Shown in pieces: positions 52,746-64,000 of a DNA stretch of 64,000 nucleotides. A model generated the notes under the pieces. The model saw only the letters and a program-made list of their open reading frames with translations, was not told the origin of the DNA and made no database searches. Position numbers and translations under genes: made by a program. Position 1 is the stretch's first letter. Every line of letters begins with the position of its first letter. Source of the stretch: Ceratothoa steindachneri (Eukaryota > Arthropoda > Malacostraca > Isopoda > Cymothoidae); assembly GCA_963969495.1 (NCBI GenBank), contig OZ018330.1, positions 46,304,394 to 46,368,393 on the forward strand, read 5' to 3'.

Positions 52746-55700
52746 TCATGTGTAAATGTAACCTAATAGGAGAACAGAGGAATATAAACTTATAGAATCA
52801 GGGATGAGTATATACACATAAGTGCCCCAGCTACCCCCTCCAATGATGAAAGCTGTTAGTTGTTGTAGTGGATGAGTCAAATGTGGTTCCCATATTGATT
52901 CCTGGCTTTTTCCTTTCATTATTATTCTCAACACCAGAAGAGAAGAGATCGTTCCTTTGGACTATTTTATTGAACGCATCAGCGCCCCGATAGACGGCTA
53001 GAAAAGCTTACTATTTTAGTAACAATTTCTATACATGATAGACGACTCTGGGGCAAGGTTTTGATGAGTGGAGGAGTTTCCTTTCGAGCCAACATTAAGG
53101 TGACATGATAGTAGGCTCCGAGGGGGGCGAAGGAATGGCAGGTAAGGATCAGATGAGGTGGTGTCATGTCTGTCAGTTGCCGGTTGCAGTGGGGCAGTTA
53201 GGGTTGGGGGGGTGTCTAGTCTAGTTTTGTATTCATGTAGTGGGGGTGGTGTCCTGATCGTAGGCTGGCCAGAGAGTCTCTGGTTTGGTGATCTACGGTG
53301 GTTTCAAGAGGGTGGATGTCAGGCGGGACGCGTTGAAGTAGGGCGTTGTTTACCCGCTTCCCGAGTGCTACGCGGATGGAGTAGGCTGGTGCTCAATGTG
53401 TTCTAGTTCGGTAGTTTAGGAGACTCTTCCCAGTATTTGGGAGAAGTGGGAAAACGGGTTGTCCTAAGGTCTCAAGGATTGGCATAGGAATGGAGAGGGA
53501 GTTAATAAAAGAAGGTAAGATAAAATGGTTCCGTTTCACTTCCACTGCATCTTAACGATGGTTTCGGTGAGAATGTGAGACTTTTCACGTCGCTGGCAAT
53601 ATGTAGCAGAGTGGTGGATTGGTCGATTAAGTAAGTGTAAATGCAAATTAGCCGGGATTGTATTTGGAAGCTTACTTCCATTTTAACACCATGCAAAATA
53701 GCAGAACTCATGTGGACTTATTTAGATAGTTGATGAAATAATAATATATCCAACACCAGTGTTTGCGTTAATACATTTCCATTATGTTCCCTACTGCTGT
53801 TGCTAACATGTAGCCTTCCGTTTTTGATGATTTCTCCTAAGTTTTCTCGTGCTTTTTGAGGAAACTAAGTTACACTACAATAATTTAAAAACTGGTATCA
53901 TGCAGTGATTACCTACAGGTGTTCAAATCATAAGCGAATGTTGATTCTCTACATGTACAGTTACCCCAATTATTAATGTGACATTTTTCAAAATGTTTCG
54001 GACAAACGTAAGTTAATTACGATATAATTACTCATATGTTTAATAAATCCTCGAATAGATATACATGGCAACCGCTAGGCTTTGCTGTGCTGCATTGCCA
54101 ACTAATAATATCCTCCCTAACCCCTTAAGGGTGTAAAATTAATTATAGCGATAAAAATTAATAAATGGCCCAATATTTCTGGGAATATTTGAGATGTCCA
54201 TGTTTAAAAATTAAATAAATATAGAGAGTTAAGTAAGATGAGAAAAGGCAAAATTTTGTGAAATTTGGCAATCTGCTTAGAATCAAAACCATGTCAAAAT
54301 GTCATTATGTTTCAAATAACGTAAATAATTAATTAAATTTAATTTATATTAATGGTAAATGTCCTATCTGGTATATTTATACCAAACATTCCATCTCTCA
54401 TCATATAATAATATATTAAATTGTCACCCTGAACAAAATTTAGCGCAAAGTGTGAACTGACTACTTATGGCAACCTTCCCTTTAGTTTCTTAAAGCTCTG
54501 CATCCAAATTTCTTATATTGGTTTGTTTCTTCCAATCTCCATTCAAGACTCATTTGCTGTCATATGTATACATGTTCTTGTAACCATTATAAATTTCATC
54601 TCATACTGAAATTTCTTTATATTCTAAGAACTATTGATGATCATTTTCTTCTGCAAAGAACCAATTTTTTAAAAGTTTTAAATAATGTGGAACGTTGCTA
54701 ATAATGGACTGATTGGTTTGTAGTTCCTCTAATACTTTCCTGTTGCCTTGTTGAAAAACATCACAAAGAAAGATTTGGTTCATGTCATTGGAATCGTACT
54801 GACGCAGCCAGCGACCGTTGAAAATCCTATAATGGCGATACCTGGCAAACTCAACCCATTCGTGGTCTATTTATCTGGCACACACGGGCAATGCGGGAAA
54901 TATTGTCATCCACACAACTCTCGCACGGTTTCTACCATCGCTCCACTTCTAGTTCAAGCCTTCACATCAACCTTCATAAAAGCTCTTCTTCCTGGCGAGC
55001 ACCGAAGCTCCTGACTTAAGGCCACAAAAAGGAATTATAACTGTAGATTACATTAATAGAGACAAATAGTAAACGTGTTTAATTAACTGCCCCTTAAAGT
55101 ACTTTCCTTTAAGGATTTTGCAAACAGGTAGGTCAGGAAGATGTTCAACCTAGATAAAGTTTGTTTTTACGTCATGATTTACAGGCGCTTTACCATTTTT
55201 CCTGCTATTAAATGGGGGCAACATTTCTTGCTTGTTTACTGGTAGTACTTCCTACTCATTGCTTGAGAAGTTGAGATCAGGTGTATGATATCCATTGTTA
55301 CTATATTTTTGTGATAGAATCCTTAAACTCTTTAATTCATCTTTTCTCTGTTGGTGATTTTATTCCTGCGTAAATCATTTAGTGTTGCCGTTAGATCTTG
55401 TTTCATCTGTTTTAGTGATTCATCATTTGCAAAAGTTTTTTTTATTAGATTTGTATTGTATGTTTACCAAGTGATTTTTTCAAGATGTTTAATAAATTCA
55501 CTGTATTCTATTTTCTATCTAATTGTTCCATCAACTCTAAATTTTTGATTATTACGTTAATGTATTTTGTACTCTCACTTATTTTTTGTGTGATGATTTT
55601 ATCTCGTTTACTAAAAATGCACATTTCAAAATGGTATTATTTTTTGCTCTTCTCTGATGAGGATTGTATCACTTGATCATTATGAACATAACCATTAAAT

Positions 55701-56389
55701 TTGTGGAATTGGAAGGTATTTATTTCACTTTGTTTGCATAAATTCAAGAGTTTGTTCTGATTGTCATGAGGTTGTCTCTATTTTGCTTTCGATCTACTTC
55801 CCTATTGCTCCCTAGTAATCTTGATCGTTACATGTTTTAAAAGAATTAATAAGTGATACATCATTAATAAAAAAAATTCCTGTTGAATAGTATGGAATTT
55901 ATCTCATTTTTCTTCCGTTTGCTTCATATATATCCATCTTCTACTCTTTCTTTTGTAAGAAGCAATTCATAATGTGAATGTTTGCCCCTTCTGTAAATTG
56001 TACTAATCTACATCCGCGTTTATTTCCTTCCATTACTCGGAATTATCCTGGTGATCCACTATCGAGTCTTTGTTCTCCAATATTTGTATTAAAGTCCGAA
56101 ATAATCATCTGAAACTGATGGCTTTATTGGGAGTGTGCATTCATCAGCGATGCTTCTAAGGCTTCAACTTCTTCATCAGAGTGTAAGATTGTAAGAAACT
56201 TCTATTACTTGGAGTGCGTACCTCTTTGATTTTCTAATTACTTGTTTAATTAATCTTCGGGACATTACTGTTGTGGAAGGTGCAATGTAGCGTAGAATGA
56301 AGATATGTACACCACTAAAATGAGTGTCCTTTCTATCTTTAAGAGATTATGTGAGTGTTTTTAAGGTGTGTAGTTACTTCTCATTGCCT
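52746..56389. other. no gene recognised
   Basis: 53080-53480 is locally GC- and GT-rich compared with the rest and unexplained. 54781-55100 is a dispersed repeat, listed separately. The remaining AT-rich sequence has no supported feature. Confidence 0.35.
54781..55100 (+). repeat. dispersed repeat, copy 2 (partner at 37151)
   Basis: See the partner copy: shared blocks in the same order and orientation over about 300 bp. No open frame or target duplication found. Confidence 0.5.
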
Positions 56390-56645
56390 TATTATATATA
56401 TTTAAAGGCCCAAGGAAATGGAAATTGGTAACACAAACCGGAAAAACGCTAAAGAGAATATTACATAAACCAATTAAAGCTTAAGAAAGAAAATGGGAGA
56501 TGTAGAGAACGGAAAGATAGGGCAAACTATTTTAAACGTCATATGAAAATAAATAAAGAAGTTGGATTTGAACCTGTGTCATCAAGCACTCATCGCTTAT
56601 ATGACCACGACGCTCATCGCCAGAGCTACCATCCTCAACCACAAA
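56390..56645 (-). mobile_element. tRNA-derived SINE
   Basis: Minus strand: a tRNA-like head (56640-56560) with A box 'TGGTAGCTCTGGCGA', a D-arm stem GCTC/GAGC and a perfect B box GGTTCAAATCC (56574-56564). It is followed by a body of about 140 bp and an AT-rich tail ending near 56390. The body recurs at 56776-56915 without the head. The tRNA fold is degenerate beyond the D arm, so this is not a working tRNA. Confidence 0.6.
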
Positions 56646-56767
56646 AATGGTTGATTCAAGAAGCCTTTTGAATAACGAAGTGTAGACAAAACAAGTGTTT
56701 TTTTTCTAGTTCGAGGGGGCATGGGACTTTTTGTTTGTAATAATTGAAAATCACATGACGCGTGATA

Positions 56768-56930
56768 TATAGATGTATTTAAAGGCCCACGAAAATGGAA
56801 ATTGTTAACACAACCCAGGAAAAAAAAATAAAGAGAATATTACATAAACCAATGAGAGCTTAAGAAGGAAAATGGGAGATGTTGAGAACGCAAAGATAGG
56901 GCAAACTATTTTGCCCTATCTTATTTCATT
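56768..56930 (-). repeat. SINE body, second copy without head
   Basis: About 140 bp of roughly 88% identity (by eye) to 56401-56540, in the same orientation. It ends at a perfect hairpin 'gatagggcaaactattttgccctatc'. Confidence 0.65.
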
Positions 56931-57299
56931 TAGGGGTTTAATCGACTTTTCCGGGTGGTTTGGCCTGCAATGGAGGAGATGATAGTACTATTGGCGGAAG
57001 GTTTTCTTCAAGGGCTGAGCTAATATGAGTTAAGGGTGTCGGGGTTTCTGGAGTGACTGGCTGGATTGGAGGAGGGTTATTACATGGCACTTTAAGATAC
57101 TACGACGACGTCGACGGATATGTCGGGGCTACGGGTAGATTTATATCTAATGGAGTAGGTTTCGTCCCGGGTTCTTATATACAAAGTTAGCCTTATGAGG
57201 GATACGCAAATTGAACATTGGGGCATTTCTACTTGGAAATGCATGTGTCTAAGACTATTTGAAAATGGTGCACCCTTTAGTTCTTAAGATTAAGAATTT

Positions 57300-57680
57300 T
57301 AACCTCTTTTATACAAGATTTTCCATTACCTCGGGTGCTCTATGCGCTTTAATGATGCAATCTATTAGGGCCTTGGCAATTGTTTCAGCTATTTGATCAG
57401 AAATGGGCACTAATCTTCATAACACGTAAATTTTTCTGCATGTACGAGTACTAATATGATTTTTTTTTTCTGTTTTTTTTCTGAATGGTTACAAAATATC
57501 CATAGTAGTCATTTTTAAGGTTGTTGGGGGAAAGGATACTTATGTATATATTGTTTTTCGAAGGTTTCCTCTTTTCTTTAGGCATAAAGGACATGCTTGT
57601 ATGTATTGATGGATCCTAGTTAGTGAGCATATTCTGGAAGTGTTATCTAGTTTTAAGGTATTTTACGGTATGACCTAGAG
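57300..57680 (-). pseudogene. Ty3/gypsy integrase fragment
   Basis: On the minus strand, 'YIQACPLCLKKRG' (the Cys-x2-Cys of the zinc domain), 'MTTMDIL' followed by a stop and 'PF' (first Asp of the core, MDILGP in relatives) and 'SDQIAETIAKALIDCIIKAH' then 'RAPEVMEN'. The second Asp and Glu blocks are not recognisable. It may belong to the same element as the reverse transcriptase at 62.0-62.7 kb, separated by later insertions. Confidence 0.5.
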
Positions 57681-58480
57681 CGCTTGCTTTTCAGGTTCCT
57701 CAACACAATTGAAATTTTGAACTAAAAAAGCAAAAATGTCGGAAAATTCTCTCTATTTGTTTTCAAACTTTAAGTTGTTACATTAACATTTATGTCCTAT
57801 ACAGGCTATATTATTTCCATAAAACTTTTAAAAAATATATATCTATAAAACTTTACAATCAATACTTATACTTCCATTTTATTGAATAAAAATAATTTAT
57901 TAACTACTCAATAAGTTTTCTTTTCTTTTCTTCCATTTGTTTCGATGCAACCTGTAAATTTTTATCATCATCACTCTGAAATAGAAGAAATTTAGCAACT
58001 AACAGTCGAATATTTAAATTTTCACTATTATTCAATATCTATTTATTTAATGCAGTAAGACTTTTTTAGTGTTATTACCTTTTATTACAAAGTCCTTCTT
58101 GCTATTAAATCAGGGTATTTTCTCCTGGACTCAATTCTACTCCTTATATAGCCACCCGTTTGTCTTCTCCACAAACTGCTAGTGACCCTTCTGTGGCCAG
58201 TTTGATGCATCTTTCAACCGCTTGTTTGTGACAAGAAAACTTTGGAATATCCCATTTAGATTAAAGTATAAGATGGGGTTTGGTTAATGACTAAGCTAGC
58301 CTAGATAGCAGTCACTAACCTTGCTTTAATTGGTGCCAATACCCTGGAGGGGGAGCGTTAACCCTTGGATAACATTTCCAAACGGGTTCTCTTTATTTCT
58401 TCATTCACGCTCCCCTTCTAGGAGGGAGGTTGTGTAGCGTACGAAAAGTGCAGGCAAGCGGCTTAAAAGCTTTCCTTGAA
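57681..58480. other. no gene seen
   Basis: AT-rich, becoming more balanced after 58130. The boundary of the next repeat is unclear. Confidence 0.35.
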
Positions 58481-58494
58481 ATAGTCTCTTTGGA

Positions 58495-58580
58495 GACTCA
58501 GGATAGCTGAGTGGATTTGTCGCTGGCTAATAGTGGTCCAGCGACGCGCGAAGCTGTTCGCAACTCGCCTACGCTATTAT
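58495..58580 (+). repeat. tRNA-like SINE head
   Basis: A box TAGCTGAGTGG (58504-58514), an anticodon-arm-like hairpin CGCTGG...CCAGCG and a B-box-like GTTCGCAAC (58556-58564) at a spacing of about 50 bp. The acceptor arm does not pair, so it is not a functional tRNA. Confidence 0.4.
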
Positions 58581-58619
58581 TTTTTCTTTGCCTCCTTTTC
58601 TACTCCCCTCTATATACAA

Positions 58620-60150
58620 GGTTGTTGACGGATAAATTCTTCGAGTTGATCATCAGAGAGCTTCTTCGTTAGCGGAGGTTGGGTCACAACGGTTTGCTTC
58701 CAATTAATTAGGTGGATGTAGTCCTCATCTTCAAAGTTTATGTCTGGGATCTTGAAAGTGCGTATTGATTTCTCCTTTATAATCTTTTCGTGCTTTCATA
58801 ATTCTTCTCCATGCGAGTTCCCGGATATGATTTCTTTCATCTTGCAGCATACAGAGAAGAATGTTTTCCGCATGTACAAAATAAACATTCCTTTTAATCA
58901 CTGGGGCAACTATATCTTTAATCTGTTTGTTCATCCCTTGAAGAGGTTGAGAGCTCTATATTGCGAAGAAGAATTACCTTTTATTTCAAACCAGCATGGT
59001 GCATATGCCTTCCTGATGAACAAGACAATGGATTTCAGCTTGTCAGAAGGGTCGGAAGTCGAAATATATAATCGAAGTATTCTAATATGCCGTTGTAAGC
59101 CATCGTGCATGCAACATTTTACCAGGACTCTTACGGGCCATTTCAGCAGAAAATTTAGCTTGTGAGATAGATAGAAGGATATCAAACAGATACTTTTGAT
59201 CGGTGCTCAGATTTCTTTTGTCAGCAAACGGCAAGTTGGTTGGAATTGGCTCGAATTCAACAACACTTAGAGTCTCGCATTTATCCGGTTGTTTCCCTAT
59301 AGGTCCGACAAATCCAAGAGGCCCCGTTGTTTTCCCATCCAAATTGTTGATGAGATGGCGCAATGGGAGCTCATTTGTATGGAGCTGGCAAATAAACCAA
59401 TGCAGTGGCCCATTAAGTTTTTCTTCTAACATTCTGATCACACCCACTTTTGTTACTGTATTCACTGCTGTTCGATCACATCACACAGCAACGAATTCAT
59501 CAGTTGCGATGTTATTTGCTTCTAGGTACGAGAATATTGCGTCGCATATAGCTTTTGCAAAACCTGTCTTCATTGTCAGGTGTCTAAGGTATTCTGAAAC
59601 AGGTTATTCTATCATAGATATGTGTTCTTCCATTATCTTCTTCTTGTGATTAGTTACCTCCATCAAAATAAATAGAATATAATGGCTTATCCGATTTAAT
59701 TTCTTGTTGTAGTGTAGTTCATTCTTTGACACTCTCTCTTCTAACTTTTAACCTGTCAACTACTACAGAATTTCTTTGACTTCAATTAACGATAATTCCT
59801 TAAGGATTAGACTTGTTATTAAAGCTGCAGCTCGATCAGACACACCAGTGAGGTCACATACCAATGCAAATTCTGACAATTTTATTCGTTTAGGTGGAGT
59901 CTTGGATGCAAATTATTTGTTTACTTCTTTGTGTTTCACGGATGATGGAAGCTCATAGTCGCTATCCTTGTCAGAAGATTCTGTTTCTGTGCTGGATGAA
60001 CGAAGAATCACTTCGATATTACTTATCGAAGTAGATGGTTGATTTATGAGACAATACTCACGATTCTTTCTAACTGCACTTTGAATATTCTTCTTTGATT
60101 GAAATGATCGATATTACCTATTGCCATTTTCCTAGTTGTTCGTTGGTCTT
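58620..60150 (-). pseudogene. unclassified transposon-like gene family (second type), decayed
   Basis: Reading leftwards: 'KRIKLSEFALVCDLTGVSDR' and 'AAALITSLILKELSLI' (59900-59775); stops; 'TGFAKAICDAIFSYLE' and 'VAV', stop, 'CDRTAVNTVTKVGVIR' (about 59575-59435); then the long frame 59465-59082 with 'LHWFICQLHTNELPLRHLIN', 'GKTTGPLGFVGPIGKQ' and 'STDQKYLFDILLSISQ', ending 'GKMLHARWLTTA'. Further frames give 'RILRLYISTSDPSDKLK', 'YAPCWFEIKGNSSSQYRAL', 'NVYFVHAENILLCMLQDE' and, near 58730-58630, 'EDYIHLINWKQTVVTQPPL'. The order and motifs match a large protein family I recall from arthropod genomes; its function is unknown to me. About five lesions. Confidence 0.55.
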
Positions 60151-61458
60151 TCAGAAAGGTTTGATCTAATGGCGACACTTTTTTTTCTTTGCTTCAAGAA
60201 TAGTTTTCAAAGCTATTGCATTTACAACACGAAGTATCAAACAATTGTCCTGCATTCTTTGCAAAATCGTCACATTTCTTTTTTAATAATGTCACAATTT
60301 TCCTGCTAATATTTCTCATTAAAGCCTGATATTTTGAATAATAATTTAATTTTTTTTCTAACTGCCTCTATTGACACACAAGGGATTGATGGCGTTTTCT
60401 AAATAGAAATTAACTTCTCCGATACTAATGTAATAATTTGTTTAATTGGCGGGTCATTTCTATTGCGGTTCTTTTCCTTTTCTCGCTCAAACAAAACATA
60501 TTTTATAACATCTTTATAAGTTGGCAACACTCGTTCATTAATGGCGCAGGGTGCGCCAAACAAACGGCTTTCAATTTCATGACGCGTTCTAGGTTTAAAT
60601 TCAATAATTAAATATTGTTCGAATTTTTTTCTTACATATTATTTAGCTCTAAAATATAATAAAACATTTATAAATATTTATTGTACACTATAAATAACTG
60701 TTCTTAAATACAAATGGAAGAGTTTGATTAAAACAATAGACAGAGCCACCCACACGCACACGTATACTCACAACGAGATTCTCCGCGCTACTGAAACATA
60801 ATTGTCACCTACGCCGCTAAAATATGTCATTGAGGAACCTCTAAATATCAATCGATTACTTTCAAATTTCGTTTAATTGTTCTTTAAAATACAATAATTA
60901 TTTATTTAGGGGTTTGAATTAAAAATTCGAATTTAATTTTCAGATATAATCCACGAAAGTCAAAGTTTAGTTGAAAATCGCATTATTTTCAATTTTCAAT
61001 TACGTTGAGGAACCTTTAAAAATGATTATATCAAAAAGTCCTTCTAGGAGGTTTAATTTGACAGGTAGCTCCATAAAAAAAGTTGTGGTGGGAAAATATA
61101 TTTCAGAATAAATGTTTTTCGCTCCACCCTACTGCATATATCAATTAAATCGCATGTAATTTCTATTAGTGGTCAGCTAATTGTGTCTTTGTAGCAAACG
61201 AAGTCGTTGTGGACTTGCTATTCCTTGGCTATGGAAGTGTTAGGCCGTGACATTAATTAAACAAATATGTCACACGGTTTCTTTTCGTTGTGCATTCAGA
61301 AGAACCTGGTGGTTAACTGGTTCTGACACAAGTATTTTGCTTGAGGGTTTTATTCGTGATGAGACATCAGGGAGGGTTCGGAGATTCCCTTGTCTTTATT
61401 CTGCTTTCGGATGGTAGTCTTGTATTCGCAATGTCCAACGACTTAATCTACCTGCTAG

Positions 61459-61463
<5 letters not shown>
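60151..61463. other. no gene recognised
   Basis: 60151-60600 may be the decayed 5' part of the preceding gene. The rest is AT-rich with no assignable sequence. Confidence 0.35.

Positions 61464-61541
<78 letters not shown>
61463..61541. repeat. (TA)n microsatellite
   Basis: About 39 TA units. Confidence 0.95.
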
Positions 61542-61544
<3 letters not shown>

Positions 61545-62049
61545 AGACAATGAGTTGGTGATCAGTTGGTATAATAATGTCGTATCTGTATATCTTTTTT
61601 TCTGAATTGTTTTTAGTCGCGTGTAGGCGACTCTATAAGTTATTATGTTGGTCCATTGGGTGATTGGTCGGATGGTAACCATTTTACTCTTCAATGAAAG
61701 TTTGGAAGGTCGCAAGGTCAGATGATTTGTTTGTTATTTAATAATACGTTTGTTAATTATTTTTTTAAAAATTAATGAAATAATTAAGAGCACGTGACAC
61801 TGGTATGTTGGCCTTATTGGAGACCAAACTGCTGCCTGTCTCATGTGGTATGCTTTAGTATAGTTCTACGCACTAGTTAATAATTTACTACCTTAAGTGA
61901 TTGGTAAATATTTCCCCCTATTGTTAGTGTAAAACAGATTCCATACCGATAGACTGGTATCGATAGCTAAAATAAATGGTTGCGTGCAGTCGGGGTACTG
62001 TAATATGGGTTCGCGGGTTAAGTTTTCTATGATACACTTAAAAGTTTGT

Positions 62050-62725
62050 TGTTGTTATGGACTCCATGTAAATGTGATGGGATTCGCGAACTGGATGGTG
62101 ATAGGTTTGGCGATTTCTAAGAAACCAGGGAAGAAGTTGCGGTAAAACCCTACAAAACCAAGAAAAGTGTGGGCTTCTCATCCCCGATTCTCGCCTGGAG
62201 GTACCTTTGAATGGCAGCTGTCTTTGCGGTATCAGCTTTGATCCCTTTAGAGGACAGTAAGAATACATTGTATACTAAGGATTCTTGTAGGAAATGCATT
62301 TTGCTATTTTTGAGTTTAAGTTTACCTTCCTCAATTAATTGAATACAAGCTGTAGCCTGGAAATAATGGGTTCTATTTTCTTACTGAAAATTATGTTATC
62401 GTCTAGATAAGCTAAAACCTCTACGTCTAATAGATCAGAAAGGAATAAATTCATTAATCTAGAGAAGTTATTAGGTCCATTTTGGATAACAAATGCCAAA
62501 ACGTTGAAATAATAGTCCTCAAAATTGCCATTGAAGGACCTATATGATCTGGAGTTCAGCATGATCTCCATTTGCCAATATCCAGTTGCCAGATATAGTG
62601 AAGGAAAGAACTTGGATTTCACTACATTTAGGATGGTTTTGGTCATACCCGGTATGGGAAACGGGTCCGGTATGGTGAAACAGCACGGACGATTTTTTCC
62701 CCCAAAGCTTTTTAGGTTAATTTAA
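62050..62725 (-). pseudogene. Ty3/gypsy reverse-transcriptase fragment
   Basis: The frame 62646-62335 reads 'MTKTILNVVKSKFFPSLYLA', 'TGYWQMEIML' (motif A, with Tyr where the catalytic Asp of SLDLA is expected), 'FSRLMNLFLSDLL' and catalytic 'LAYLDDNIIFSK' with both Asp. Downstream, in shifted frames, come 'LKLKNSKMHFLQESLVY', 'LSSKGIKADTAKTAAIQRYL' and a connection-like block. The preceding minus-strand bases give 'GPFPIPG', the usual block before motif A. No integrase precedes it, so this element has the ordinary or an unknown order, unlike the one at 1-3.5 kb. Confidence 0.7.
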
Positions 62726-63589
62726 AAAGCTTAGCAAGTTGGCGAGCAAAGTGAGCCCTCACATGTATGGAGGGTATATGTGACTTGAAGCTCCCTTTTG
62801 ATTCTTTTAAAAAATAATCTAATTTCAAAGATATTTTCCGGTCATGTCGGCCTCCATCCCTACTTCACTCTCCCAAATTTGTAGTGTTATGTTGCCTACA
62901 TAAAGTCATTTTGTGAGATTCAATGCATATTCAGTATCATACTGTTTATAAAGTTGTCAATAAAACAGAAATGTGATATCACATAATTAAGCCTACTTAA
63001 TTTCGCTACTCAAAAATAGATCTGTAATCTAAGTTGAAAATAAAAATTTAAAAAACCCACCGTTTATTAATGCGACATTGTGGGGCACATGCTTCTTATG
63101 TAGAATGGCAGTTTCCATTTGTGGGCACGCACCACAACCTGAACTTGACTGAAAAGTTTAGCCATAGTCACACTGAAATAAATAATAATAAAAATAATGA
63201 GAAAAAATCATTCCTTCGCTGAATCCGGAATCGCTCTCTGGCGCTGTTTCTATAGGAGGGGAGTTTCAATCTCTGGAACTTTGCTATTCGATCAAACGGG
63301 CAATATGATGAAAAATATAGGTTAAATGAGTGATATGCAATTATAATATATTTGGGAATATCTTTTGTAAAATGATTCTTTTAAAATATAAATGTTTAAA
63401 CATTGTTGTTTTGCACCAAAGCAGTCTGGAATGCAAGGAGATAGTTGATAAGGGTTATTGCATCAATGGTACTCTCTTTAGGATCATTAATTACTTTAAA
63501 AAAGACCACGTAAACATCTGTGTTGAAGTTTTCTGGACAGCTAAGAGCTTAAAATGAACGCTAAAATCGCCTTGCTTACTTACGATAGG
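62726..63589. other. no gene seen
   Basis: AT-rich spacer. A 75-codon open stretch at 63330-63557 shows no recognisable features. Confidence 0.4.
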
Positions 63590-64000
63590 AAAGAGACAAA
63601 GGTCTGAAGTCGAGAAAGGCTGCGAAGAAGACTCATGTTACTAAGAAGAACCTTACGATTAGGCTCCACTTTTATGGGAAATATAAAGAATGTACCTTTG
63701 AAAACTGCGCAAAGTAATATCCTCTGAGGAAGCTCTGTTCCGATTGTTGAGAGCTTCTGGAAGATCATTCGTTAGGAGGAAAAAAACGTAGTGCTTTCAC
63801 GAGTTCTTTATCGGGCCCACAGCGAAGCACCCTGACAGTCTCCATTTCTGGTGAGGCTTCTCATCAAAGGAAACTAAAGAACTAACCATTTTGACCAAGA
63901 TCACTTCCATGAACTCAACCTTGTAGCAAAATGTTAATTATCAGCATCTTTTCCAACGGTTCAGGACCAATTGATAGATGATAACGGTATTTTTCAGCAT
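63590..64000 (+). pseudogene. Tc1-like transposase, partial (same family as 47.7 kb)
   Basis: Frames show 'SRKAAKKTHVTKKNLTIRLH', 'KVISSEEALFRLLRASGRSF' (first Asp block with Glu in place of Asp), 'KHPDSLHFW' and, after a stop, 'GFSSKETKELTILTKI'. It ends at the window edge before the second acidic block. The order and sequence parallel 47746-48330, but without the tandem duplication. The left boundary is within coding sequence, so this copy is also 5'-truncated. Confidence 0.7.

Noticed and set aside
58495..58580. Functional tRNA gene
   Set aside because: A- and B-box-like sequences are present, but no acceptor stem pairs and the B box is imperfect; annotated as a SINE head instead.

Overview
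This 64 kb window looks like repeat-dominated, AT-rich intergenic or heterochromatic DNA from an invertebrate animal. I find no host protein-coding gene, rRNA or intact tRNA that I can support. The evidence for a metazoan is the set of element families present (mariner/Tc1, PIF/Harbinger with a MADF partner gene, hAT of the TTF/ZMYM type, CR1- and Jockey/I-like LINEs, Penelope-like elements with GIY-YIG endonuclease, Gmr1-like Ty3/gypsy), GT-AG introns inside two element genes, and long (TA)n microsatellites. Two further element-like gene families resemble ones I remember as multiplied in arthropod and cnidarian genomes. A crustacean or chelicerate is my best guess; a mollusc is not excluded.

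Layout: 1-3.48 kb is a decayed minus-strand Ty3/gypsy element with the unusual order gag-PR-IN-RT. 3.5-5.04 kb is a CR1-like LINE with the only long, uninterrupted reverse-transcriptase frame. 5.6-6.8 kb is a mariner; 7.26-9.36 kb is a decayed unclassified element gene. 10.9-12.6 kb is a Penelope-like element (PLE) abutting a 12.6-16.3 kb Jockey/I-like LINE. 18.9-21.97 kb is a hAT transposase pseudogene. 22.3-24.2 kb is a LINE/PLE mosaic ending in a hammerhead-ribozyme-like motif. 24.7-27.1 kb is a PIF/Harbinger element whose MADF gene has an intron, followed by a deletion-derivative mariner (27.18-28.04), (TA)50 and a PLE 3' end. 29.46 kb is a Tourist-like MITE; 30.1-33.3 kb is a LINE flanked by inverted copies of a foldback repeat. 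33.83-35.36 kb is a Tc1 with a 118-bp intron. 39.5-45.7 kb holds a mariner derivative, a PLE with an inverted duplicate, a mariner-like element and a Tc1 sitting in a (TA)n tract. 47.0-49.94 kb is a PLE end, then a Tc1 interrupted by another Tc1/mariner. 51.6-64 kb has a CR1 fragment, tRNA-derived SINEs, two gypsy fragments, a second unclassified element gene and the start of another Tc1.

The elements do not cooperate as a pathway; the window is a stratigraphy of insertions. Autonomous-type enzymes (reverse transcriptases, integrase, transposases) are nearly all broken by stops, frameshifts, internal deletions or loss of catalytic residues. Matching terminal inverted repeats with TA or TAA target duplications fix the ends of several DNA transposons. 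The points I find most interesting are hammerhead-like motifs followed on the same strand by TA tracts at several loci (two of them clear PLE 3' ends), the Gmr1-type pol order, two element introns whose removal gives a continuous frame across the junction, and several nested or inverted structures.
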